Shown: positions 6,895 through 13,166 of the stretch, in pieces
Position numbering within the stretch: position 1 is the stretch's first letter
Layout of the letters: each line of letters starts with the position of its first letter
DNA from: Desulfuromonadales bacterium
GTDB taxonomy: Bacteria; Desulfobacterota; Desulfuromonadia; Desulfuromonadales; JACZKF01
Assembly: GCA_014860175.1 (NCBI GenBank)
Contig: JACZKF010000568.1
Coordinates: 1 to 16,838, forward strand
DNA: 16,838 bases
Direction of reading: 5' to 3'
The notes under the pieces: model-generated
What the model saw: the letters and a program-made list of their open reading frames with translations, nothing else
What the model was told of the DNA's origin: nothing
The model's database searches: none
Position numbers and translations under genes: made by a program

Positions 6895-7482
6895 ATGTCC
6901 GCTAACAGGAAATCCGTCCACACCACCGTCCTCGCCCTGCTGCTCGGCGCCCTGCTGCTCTTTCCCCAACTGGCCCTGGCCCATTGCGACAGCCTCGACG
7001 GCCCGGTGGTCAACGAAGCACGCACTGCCATCGAAACAGGAGATTTGACCCCGGTCCTCAAATGGGTCAAGGCGGAGCATGAGCCGGCCATCCGGCAAGC
7101 CTTCGAGCAGTCCAGGCAAGTACGGACCCTGAGCCCCGAGGCGAAGGCTCTGGCCGATCGCTCATTTTTTGAGACGCTGGTGCGGGTGCATCGCGAAGGG
7201 GAAGGTGCCCCCTACACCGGTCTCAAGCCGGCCGGTCAGATCGACCCGCCAATCGTCAAGGCCGATCAGGCTCTGACCAAGGGCTCCGTCGACCCGCTGG
7301 CCGATGCCATCGCCAACCACGTCGGGCAGGCGCTGCGCGAGCGCTTCAACCATGCCCTGGCGGCCCAGAAGCTGGCCGGTGAGAATGTCGAGGCCGGTCG
7401 GGAATTCGTCGACGCCTATGTCCAGTACGTCCATTTCGTCGAGGGGATCGTCGGCCTGGTGCACGGCCAGCATGCACACTGA
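6895..7482 (+). CDS. Exported DUF6448 family protein
   Basis: A 195-aa protein with a clear Sec signal peptide (hydrophobic 11-28, ALA before H30), so the mature periplasmic protein begins HCDSLDGPVV. The mature part is helical and recognisable as DUF6448 by HCDSLDGPVV, LTPVLKWVKAEHE, FFETLVRVHREGEGAPYTGLKP and a His-containing end (FVEGIVGLVHGQHAH). The function is unknown; the N-terminal HC and C-terminal HGQHAH could bind metal (inference). The start at 6895 is set by AAGGAG 7 nt upstream. A putative ECF promoter lies 61 nt before it, and a hairpin follows, so it is a single-gene unit converging on the anti-sigma gene. Confidence 0.9.
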   Translation: MSANRKSVHTTVLALLLGALLLFPQLALAHCDSLDGPVVNEARTAIETGDLTPVLKWVKAEHEPAIRQAFEQSRQVRTLSPEAKALADRSFFETLVRVHREGEGAPYTGLKPAGQIDPPIVKADQALTKGSVDPLADAIANHVGQALRERFNHALAAQKLAGENVEAGREFVDAYVQYVHFVEGIVGLVHGQHAH

Positions 7483-7509
7483 TCCATAACGTACCATTGC
7501 CCGGAAACA

Positions 7510-7550
7510 AATCGCCCCTCCAGGCTTCACTTGCGAGGGGCGATTGGTTT
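7510..7550. terminator. Bidirectional terminator between convergent genes
   Basis: AATCGCCCCTC (7510-7520) pairs perfectly with GAGGGGCGATT (7535-7545) around a 14-nt loop. It is followed by GGTTTATC on the plus strand and by TTTGTTT on the minus strand. It separates the DUF6448 gene from the oppositely oriented anti-sigma gene. Confidence 0.75.
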
Positions 7551-7574
7551 ATCGAGATGACAGCTCAATCTGTT

Positions 7575-8111
7575 TCAGTTCAGCACCGTACGCAGCCGCG
7601 TCCCCAGCTCGAAGCCGAACAGGTTTCCCAGGGCTGCCCCCCCCAACCAGGCCAGGGCACCGATAAAGACCACCTCCGCCCCCAGCGCACTGAAGGCCGA
7701 AAAGGCCAGAACCGCATAGCCGACCAGATAGGCATACCTGATTTTCCCCAGCACCCGGAGCTCTTCCTGGCGCAACGCGACCCCGCTCAGGGCGGCGCCG
7801 AAAACCACGAAAAACAGTCCACAGGAGAGATTGTAGAGGAACGGTCCCGCCGCCTCATGCCAGGCATGCAGCCGCAGGTGGTGGGCGCCGAAACCGATCC
7901 CGAATTGCGGACACAGGGTCAGAGTCACCAGACCGGCAGTGAGGTTGACGCCGATCAGCTTGGCCAGGACCGCCGCCAGGGAGGGACAGAGCGACTTTTT
8001 CACCCGGCGAAAGATCGCCTTCTCTGTCGCCCTTGCAGGGGTTGCCGGCTCCGCCCTGAGAAAGGCGGCAAATTCCTGCTCCTCTTGCTGATCTCTTTGG
8101 CTTCCAGTCAT
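7575..8111 (-). CDS. Membrane protein partnered with the ECF sigma factor (probable anti-sigma)
   Basis: A 178-aa protein: a soluble, charged N-terminus (1-43, QRDQQEEQEFAAFLRAEPA) followed by about four membrane segments (near 44-66, 88-112, 122-142, 145-165). Its ATG overlaps the sigma gene stop (ATGA, 8108-8111), with GGAGG inside the sigma gene's end, so the two are made together. That arrangement and topology are typical of ECF anti-sigma factors. It lacks the HxxxCxxC motif of zinc-binding anti-sigmas. Between segments one and two sits an unusual cluster, C67PQF then HHLRLHAWH (77-85), that could bind metal or haem and act as the sensor. I do not recognise a named family; the anti-sigma role is inferred from context. 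Confidence 0.82.
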   Translation of the reverse strand: MTGSQRDQQEEQEFAAFLRAEPATPARATEKAIFRRVKKSLCPSLAAVLAKLIGVNLTAGLVTLTLCPQFGIGFGAHHLRLHAWHEAAGPFLYNLSCGLFFVVFGAALSGVALRQEELRVLGKIRYAYLVGYAVLAFSAFSALGAEVVFIGALAWLGGAALGNLFGFELGTRLRTVLN

Positions 8112-8647
8112 ATTTTCCTCCCTTTGGCCGGGATGGTTTGCCGCAGGCGGCGCATGCCGCGGCTGAGGATCTGGCGGGCATTCACCGCCGACGTCTGCAA
8201 CTGGTCGGCGATCTCCCCGAAAGTCAACTCCTCAACGAAGCGAAGCTCCAGGGCCTTGCGCTGGCTGGCGGTCAAGGCGGCAAGCTCCGGCAACCCGAGG
8301 CTGCCCGCAGGTTGGTGCGGGCGCACATCGGCGGCCGCGGCCACCAGCTCCTCGGATGTGGTGACGTGGTGACGGTAGACCTGTTGTTTTCGCAGGTGAT
8401 CGACCATGACGTTCCTGCTGATAGTGAAGATCCAGGGGAGGAAAGGAATCTCCGGGCGGTAGTGCGCCCGCCCCTGGTGCAGCCTGGCAAACAGCTGCTG
8501 GAACACCTCCTCGGCCTCGTCCCGGTTTTTGAGCCGGGCCAGAAGATAGCCGAAGATCTTCCCTTTATGCCGGTGATAGAGAACTTCGAAAGCCTGCAAA
8601 TCCCCATCGGCATAGGCAGACATCAGATCTTCGTCGGTCAAAGCCAT
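8108..8647 (-). CDS. ECF-type sigma-70 family RNA polymerase sigma factor
   Basis: A 179-aa two-domain sigma factor. Region 2 (about 8-90) includes the YHRHKGKIFGYLLARLKNRDEAEEVFQQLF pattern and the DNA-melting/-10 recognising FLPWIFTISRNVMVDHLRK. Region 4 (about 125-172) has LTASQRKALELRFVEELTFGEIADQL plus SAVNARQILSRGMRRLR as the -35-reading helix-turn-helix. There is no extra C-terminal domain. Its own promoter carries TGTCACA-N16-CGTATT, and matching sites occur before the DUF6448 gene and the reductase operon, so it probably autoregulates and controls both neighbours. The downstream overlapping membrane protein is its likely anti-sigma factor. A GGAAGGGA ribosome-binding site precedes the ATG. 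Confidence 0.95.
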   Translation of the reverse strand: MALTDEDLMSAYADGDLQAFEVLYHRHKGKIFGYLLARLKNRDEAEEVFQQLFARLHQGRAHYRPEIPFLPWIFTISRNVMVDHLRKQQVYRHHVTTSEELVAAAADVRPHQPAGSLGLPELAALTASQRKALELRFVEELTFGEIADQLQTSAVNARQILSRGMRRLRQTIPAKGRKI

Positions 8648-8664
8648 GTTCCCTTCCTTTCCCG

Positions 8665-8693
8665 AATACGTCCGGCGGCCTATTCTTGTGACA
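8665..8693 (-). promoter_or_regulatory. Putative autoregulated ECF promoter of the sigma gene
   Basis: On the minus strand, TGTCACA (8687-8693), 16 bp, then CGTATT (8665-8670), with the sigma start codon about 17 nt after the -10. Same form as the sites at 6806 and 8734. The leader would be only about 10 nt. Confidence 0.62.
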
Positions 8694-8733
8694 CCTCAAC
8701 TTAACCCGACACCCCCGGGTTGCCCATGACCCA

Positions 8734-8762
8734 AGTCAAAAACCCTAGGCCAAGGACGTCTC
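8734..8762 (+). promoter_or_regulatory. Putative ECF promoter for the reductase/cytochrome operon
   Basis: AGTCAAA (8734-8740), exactly 16 bp, then CGTCTC (8757-8762), divergent from the sigma gene's own site 40 nt away. The -35 differs from TGTCACA at two positions, so it may be weaker. Transcription would begin near 8770, which rules out starts for the downstream gene earlier than that. Confidence 0.5.
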
Positions 8763-8881
8763 CCTGCTGCTTTACCTTGACGACGGTAGCAACTCCCCGA
8801 CGATCAAGTAGACTGGTTTCAGTGGCTCAGCGTCGATCACGAACTTTTCGCCAACCAGGGAGTGAGAGCGGCTTGAATCGA

Positions 8882-10189
8882 ATGATCCCGGGCGTCTTTT
8901 GGATCGCCCTCTTTCTGGCGGTGGTGCTGCTGCCGGTCACCGAGATGCTGGTCTCCCCGGTCCCTTCGGGGCGCCCTTTCTGGCTCGAAGCGTCGGTCGG
9001 ACTCGGCTTTTTCGGCCTGACCCAGATTGCCGTTCAGTTCGTGCTGATTGCCCGCTTCAAATCGGTCACCGCCCCTTACGGGATCGATGTGATCCTGCAG
9101 TTTCATCGGCAGCTGGCCATCATCGCCATTGCCGTCCTGGTGTTTCACCCGCTGATCATCGTCATCGACAACCCCTCCCGCCTGAAACTGCTCAACCCTC
9201 TGGGGGGAAACTGGGCCAGCCGCTGCGCCCTGGTCAGCCTGCTGGCGCTGCTGGCCATTGCAGCCACCTCCATTTACCGCGAACGGCTGCGGCTTAATTA
9301 CGAGCACTGGCGACTTTCGCACCTGCTCCTCGGGGTGGTGGCGGTGGTCTTCGCCCAGCTGCATGTCTCCCTGGCCGGTCTGTACACCAACAACGGCTGG
9401 AAACAGGCGATCTGGGTCGGGATGGCGGTGGCCATGGTCGGCGCGGTGCTTTACCTGCGGGTCCTCAAGCCGGCCTGGCAGCGGGGGAACCGGTGGCGGG
9501 TGACCGAAGTGCGGGCGGAGCGCGGCGACACCTGGACTCTGGTGCTAGAGCCGGTCGAGCACCCGGGGCTGGCGTTCTTACCCGGCCAGTTCGCCTGGCT
9601 CAAGCTCGCCGGCTCCCCCTTCACTCTGGAAGAGCACCCGTTCAGCTTCAGCTCCAGCGCCCAGCGCCAGGATCGGGTCGAATTCAGCATCAAAGCGCTG
9701 GGTGATTTCACCAGCACCATCAAGGATGTGCCGGTCGGGACTCTGGCCAGTCTCGACGGACCCCACGGCGCCTTCTGCATCGACCGTTACCCGGCCGTCG
9801 GCTACCTGTTCATTGCCGGCGGGGTGGGGATCACCCCGATGATGTCGTTTATGCACACCATGGCCGATCGGAGAGATCCGCGCCCGGTGCTCCTGCTGTA
9901 CGCCGACCGGGACTGGGGGGGGGTCGCTTTTCGCGAAGAACTCGCCGGCCTGCAGGATCAGCTCGATCTGCAGGTCGTCTATGTGCTCCAGGAGCCACCT
10001 GGAGACTGGCAAGGAGAACAGGGGATGATCACCCCCGAGCTGCTGCGGAAGCATCTGCCGAAAGAGCTGATCCTGCGCAACTTCTTCATCTGCGGCCCGC
10101 CGCCGATGATGGAGGCGGTGCAGACCGCCCTTCTGGAGATGGGGGTGCGGCAGGAGTTCATCCATATGGAACGCTTCAACCTGGCCTGA
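8882..10189 (+). CDS. Ferric-reductase-like membrane b-haem protein with FAD/NAD(P) reductase domain
   Basis: A 435-aa inner-membrane flavocytochrome. Six or so membrane segments span 1-195. Two HX13H pairs, H75/H89 and H147/H161, would hold two b haems stacked across the membrane as in the FRE/NOX superfamily. The cytoplasmic part (about 205-435) has the FAD motif EEHPFSFSS, the NAD(P)-binding GGVGITPMM, and near the end CGPPPMM. It would pass electrons from NAD(P)H through FAD and haems to the periplasm, or run in reverse. I chose ATG 8882; an in-frame TTG at 8873 lies 10 nt from GGGAG and is a fair alternative. Starts before about 8770 would precede the predicted transcript. A cytochrome c gene follows after 10 nt, the likely electron partner. 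The acceptor (iron, oxygen species, sulfoxide) is not visible. Confidence 0.93.
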   Translation: MIPGVFWIALFLAVVLLPVTEMLVSPVPSGRPFWLEASVGLGFFGLTQIAVQFVLIARFKSVTAPYGIDVILQFHRQLAIIAIAVLVFHPLIIVIDNPSRLKLLNPLGGNWASRCALVSLLALLAIAATSIYRERLRLNYEHWRLSHLLLGVVAVVFAQLHVSLAGLYTNNGWKQAIWVGMAVAMVGAVLYLRVLKPAWQRGNRWRVTEVRAERGDTWTLVLEPVEHPGLAFLPGQFAWLKLAGSPFTLEEHPFSFSSSAQRQDRVEFSIKALGDFTSTIKDVPVGTLASLDGPHGAFCIDRYPAVGYLFIAGGVGITPMMSFMHTMADRRDPRPVLLLYADRDWGGVAFREELAGLQDQLDLQVVYVLQEPPGDWQGEQGMITPELLRKHLPKELILRNFFICGPPPMMEAVQTALLEMGVRQEFIHMERFNLA

Positions 10190-10199
10190 GGAGAAGAGG

Positions 10200-10748
10200 A
10201 TGCGGCACTTTCTGGCCAATATCGCCACTTACACCATCGCCATCTTCCTCATCAGTGCCGCCGCCCTCTTCGGCTGGGGGCGATCGGCGCAGCTGGTCAT
10301 CAGCGACGAACCAACCGTCCTGCAGCGCTTCGCCCCGGCGCCCGGGCACCCTTTCGAATGGACTGCGTTGGGAGAAAAGGGTTATCGGCGTAACTGCCAG
10401 AGCTGCCACGGCCCCGAAGGGCGAGGGTGGGACCAGTATCCGAAACTCGACCATACCGCCAGTCTGTTTCTGGCTGCAGGCGGGCGCGAGTATCTCATCG
10501 ACGTGCATCTGTACGGCCTCACCAGCGCCCGCTGGGGGGCACCGATGCCGCCAATGGCCCACCTGCACGACCTGGAGTTGACCGCGGTGCTCAACCACGT
10601 ACTGACCCATTTCGGCAACGACCAGCGGCTGGACGACCGAACGGTACTCTATGAGCCAGAGGAGATCGGACCGAGGCGTGGGCAGGAGCTGTCGCCCTGG
10701 GGGGTGGAAAAACGACGGCAGGAGATTGTCCTACCAGGCCGACAGTGA
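10200..10748 (+). CDS. Membrane-anchored monoheme cytochrome c
   Basis: A 182-aa class I type cytochrome c. The N-terminal hydrophobic stretch (about 5-27) has no obvious cleavage site and probably anchors it to the inner membrane facing the periplasm. Haem is bound covalently at C66QSCH70 in NCQSCHGPEG, and the likely distal ligand is one of the methionines in GAPMPPM (M116 or M119). The C-terminal tail (about 150-182) is charged and outside the haem fold. It begins 10 nt after the reductase stop with GAGGAG upstream and is clearly in the same operon, so it is the probable redox partner of the b-haem reductase. Confidence 0.92.
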   Translation: MRHFLANIATYTIAIFLISAAALFGWGRSAQLVISDEPTVLQRFAPAPGHPFEWTALGEKGYRRNCQSCHGPEGRGWDQYPKLDHTASLFLAAGGREYLIDVHLYGLTSARWGAPMPPMAHLHDLELTAVLNHVLTHFGNDQRLDDRTVLYEPEEIGPRRGQELSPWGVEKRRQEIVLPGRQ

Positions 10749-10795
10749 CGCTTGGGTATCCGGCAGCCATAGCGAAATCTATCCGGAGAAAAGAT

Positions 10796-12505
10796 ATGAA
10801 TGCGAATCGACATCTCAGAAATTCTAGCCGTTTTTTCCGCCTTGCGACCATTCTGGCCTGCCTGCTGACGGCACTCGGCGGAACTGTTTTGCCCGACGCC
10901 CGGGCGGAGATCTCCCACCAGCACGATGACCCGGCAGTACGCACCGGGGATGAGCCTCTCGGCTCGGTCGACTTCAACGTATCGTGCGCCGAGGCGACCC
11001 GACCGGCCTTTGACCGCGCCCTTGGCCTCATGCACCACATGATGTACGTGGAGGCCCGCGCGGCCTTCGAAAAAATCGTCGAAAGCGATCCCGAGTGCGC
11101 CATGGCCTACTGGGGGGTCGCTACCTCACTGTTCCAACCGCTGTGGGGAACCCGTCCGAGTTCCGAGGAGTTGAACCGCGGCTGGAGCCTGATCCAGAAG
11201 GCAAAGGAGCTGGGTCCGCTTACCGGTCGGGAGCAGCATCTGGTGGCCGCCACCGAGGCGTTTTTCCGCGAGCCCGGACAGGCCGAATTCCGCACCCGGA
11301 TGAATCGCTGGGCCGAGACGATGGAAGCGGCCTACCGGGCTCATCCGGAAGACCACGATACAGCGGCCCTCTATGCCCTGTCGCGGCTGGCGCTGGCCCA
11401 GATGGCCGAGGAACGGGCTTCCCTCCACGAGGAGGCGGAAACCGTTCTTCGCCGCATCTATGAGCAGGTGCCGACGCACCCAGGCGCCGTCCATTACACC
11501 ATCCATGCCACCGATGCGGACGGTCGCGCCGGCAAATCGCTCGACATCGTCAAGAGTTACGGGGAGATCGCACCGGAGGTCCCGCATGCGTTGCACATGC
11601 CGTCGCACATCTATGTCCGCCTGGGCGAATGGCCGGAAGTGATCGAGTGGAACCGGCGCTCGGCCGATGCCGCCCTGAGATACCCCGTCCAAGGGGCGGT
11701 GTCGCACCATTTTCCGCACGCCACAGACTACATGCTCTACGCCTATCTGCAACAGGGTGAGGACGACCAGGCACGGGCGGTACTGAAGGAAACCCTGGCC
11801 CAGGAGAAGTTCCAGCCCTCGTTCATCAGCGCCTATCATCTGGCGGCGGTGTCGGCGCGTTATGCCGTAGAGCGACGGCAGTGGGCAGAGGCTGCCACCC
11901 TGCAGCCACGCTCACCGGACGGTCTCCCTTGGGACGAGGCGGTCTGGGCCGAGAGTCTGACCTGGTTCGCTCGCGGCCTGGGCGGCGTGCATACGGGGGA
12001 CCTTGACCGGGCCATTGAGGCGGAAGGGAAGATGGCTGAACTGCGTGAGCGCGCGAAAACTGCCGGCGACCAGCACTTTGCCACCTATATCGAGATCGAC
12101 CGGCTGATCCTCGCCGGCTGGATGGCGCGGGCGCAGAACCGACCCGACGAGGCGATCCGACTCATCCGTAGCGCCGGGGAGCTGGAAAGGACCGTCGACA
12201 AGCATCCGGTCACTCCCGGCGCACTGCTACCACCCAACGAGGCGCTGGGCGACCTTCTCACCGATCTCGACCGACCCTCCGAAGCCCTGGAGGCCTATCG
12301 CAGCTCCGAGAGGATCTGGCCCAAGCGCTACAACACGCTGCTGGGTGCCGCCCGCGCGGCAACGGCGGCAGGCGATGCGAAAAGCGCCCGTGCCCTCTAC
12401 ACCGCGCTGATCGGGATTGCGGGAGAATCAGATCGCCCCGGGGTGACGGAGGCAAAACGCTTTCTGCAGACATCGAGGGTAGAGGCGGAAAAAGATCAGC
12501 AATAG
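10796..12505 (+). CDS. Exported TPR-repeat protein
   Basis: A 569-aa protein with a Sec signal peptide (positively charged 1-15, hydrophobic 16-29, ARA before E38) and a body made of tetratricopeptide-like helices. Visible repeat-like units include ARAAFEKIVESDPECAMAYW, PVTPGALLPPNEALGDLL and RPSEALEAYRSSERIWPKRY near the C-terminus. It also has the family marks SCAEATRPAFDRALGLMHHMMY and PHALHMPSHIYVRLGEW (near 261-277). TPR proteins bind other proteins, so it may scaffold or chaperone the reductase/cytochrome complex (inference). No enzymatic motif is seen, though the His-rich spots (HHMMY, HMPSH, HHFPH) are notable. The start at 10796 is chosen for GGAG 8 nt upstream and the signal peptide; a GTG at 10745 overlapping the preceding stop is an alternative. 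Confidence 0.9.
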   Translation: MNANRHLRNSSRFFRLATILACLLTALGGTVLPDARAEISHQHDDPAVRTGDEPLGSVDFNVSCAEATRPAFDRALGLMHHMMYVEARAAFEKIVESDPECAMAYWGVATSLFQPLWGTRPSSEELNRGWSLIQKAKELGPLTGREQHLVAATEAFFREPGQAEFRTRMNRWAETMEAAYRAHPEDHDTAALYALSRLALAQMAEERASLHEEAETVLRRIYEQVPTHPGAVHYTIHATDADGRAGKSLDIVKSYGEIAPEVPHALHMPSHIYVRLGEWPEVIEWNRRSADAALRYPVQGAVSHHFPHATDYMLYAYLQQGEDDQARAVLKETLAQEKFQPSFISAYHLAAVSARYAVERRQWAEAATLQPRSPDGLPWDEAVWAESLTWFARGLGGVHTGDLDRAIEAEGKMAELRERAKTAGDQHFATYIEIDRLILAGWMARAQNRPDEAIRLIRSAGELERTVDKHPVTPGALLPPNEALGDLLTDLDRPSEALEAYRSSERIWPKRYNTLLGAARAATAAGDAKSARALYTALIGIAGESDRPGVTEAKRFLQTSRVEAEKDQQ

Positions 12506-12576
12506 AAAATTCACACCACCCGTGCTAGGGTATGGGCTGCCGTCGCGGACGGTCAGCCCCCAGCCGAGGTGGTCGC

Positions 12577-12972
12577 ATGAAACTGTTCGAAGGGAAAGAC
12601 ATCCCCTGCGCTTGCGCCATGGTCAAACTGTACCGGTTTGCCGAGCCGGTTCTGCTCCTGCTGCTGCGGCAGAAGGGGCGCGCCTACGGCTATGAGCTGG
12701 CCCAGGAGCTGAACGACCACGCCTTGACCGGGTCGAACATTGAACGAGGGGCGGTCTATCGCACCCTGCGCACCCTGGAAGCCAATGGCAATGTGATATC
12801 GGACTGGGACGTCAGCGGTTCCGGTCCGGCCCGCCGGCACTATTGCCTTACCCCCCGCGGCGAGGAACATCTGCAGGAATGGGCAGAGGTTCTGGAACGG
12901 CTCGCCGAGTCGATGCAGGGGTTCTCCCACGAAGCCCGGGCTCTCCAAAGGACAACCAAAGCGGCTGAGTAA
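12577..12972 (+). CDS. PadR-family transcriptional regulator with N-terminal CxC
   Basis: A 131-aa DNA-binding protein. The PadR winged helix (about 18-95) is shown by FAEPVLLLLLRQKGRAYGYE, GSNIERGAVYRTLRTLEANG and RRHYCLTPRGEEHL, and is followed by a short helix for dimerisation. Before it stands PCACAM with C11 and C13; similar Cys-containing leaders occur in some PadR proteins of anaerobes (recollection) and could sense metal or redox state. The start at 12577 has GAGGTGG upstream. The gene follows the TPR gene by 71 nt, and its stop codon lies in the loop of a terminator. It most likely represses or activates the octaheme cytochrome gene directly downstream, whose promoter holds inverted repeats. 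Confidence 0.93.
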   Translation: MKLFEGKDIPCACAMVKLYRFAEPVLLLLLRQKGRAYGYELAQELNDHALTGSNIERGAVYRTLRTLEANGNVISDWDVSGSGPARRHYCLTPRGEEHLQEWAEVLERLAESMQGFSHEARALQRTTKAAE

Positions 12973-12990
12973 GGCCGCTTTTTTCTTTTC
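12958..12990 (+). terminator. Rho-independent terminator of the padR-like gene
   Basis: AAAGCGGC (12958-12965) pairs with GCCGCTTT (12974-12981) over an 8-nt loop that includes the TAA stop codon, followed by TTTCTTTT. It isolates the regulator from the cytochrome gene. Confidence 0.82.
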
Positions 12991-13013
12991 CCCTCCCCCC
13001 CACATTTTTTTGA

Positions 13014-13041
13014 TTGACAAATACATATGTATATCTATATT
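13014..13041 (+). promoter_or_regulatory. Sigma-70 promoter of the octaheme cytochrome gene
   Basis: A perfect -35 TTGACA (13014-13019) and a -10 TATATT (13036-13041) with a 16-bp spacer; TATTTA at 13038 with 18 bp is an alternative. The region is strikingly AT-rich compared with its surroundings. The leader to the ATG at 13167 is about 118 nt, in which I see no clear riboswitch. Confidence 0.65.
13021..13032. promoter_or_regulatory. Perfect palindrome in the promoter spacer; likely operator
   Basis: ATACATATGTAT (13021-13032) is a perfect 12-bp palindrome between the -35 and -10 elements. PadR proteins bind AT-rich inverted repeats with ATGT/ACAT-like halves, and a PadR gene ends just upstream. 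Binding here would block RNA polymerase. Confidence 0.5.
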
Positions 13042-13044
13042 TAT

Positions 13045-13062
13045 GGTGTTGTATTTTACACC
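13045..13062. promoter_or_regulatory. Inverted repeat at the transcription start of the octaheme gene
   Basis: GGTGT (13045-13049) and ACACC (13058-13062) flank an 8-bp AT-rich spacer, positioned at about +1 of the predicted transcript. It may be a second operator half-set for the PadR protein or for another regulator. Confidence 0.38.
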
Positions 13063-13166
13063 TATAGGTCGACGTACACCCTCATGAGATCGATGCCGGA
13101 ACCCTTCTGCCACGCAAACGAACCGATTCTGGCTCACACCAACACCAAACCAGGGAGTAGACCACC

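Noticed and set aside
7497..8372. 291-aa plus-strand open frame opposite the sigma/anti-sigma genes
   Set aside because: Begins inside the terminator and runs antisense to a recognisable ECF pair.
8720..8872. Upstream TTG/ATG starts for the ferric-reductase-like gene
   Set aside because: They precede the predicted transcription start near 8770, lack a ribosome-binding site, and encode a basic stretch unlike the family N-terminus.
13014..13062. Reading the AT-rich patch as a mobile-element or phage attachment site
   Set aside because: No integrase, tRNA or flanking duplication is present; a regulated promoter explains it better.
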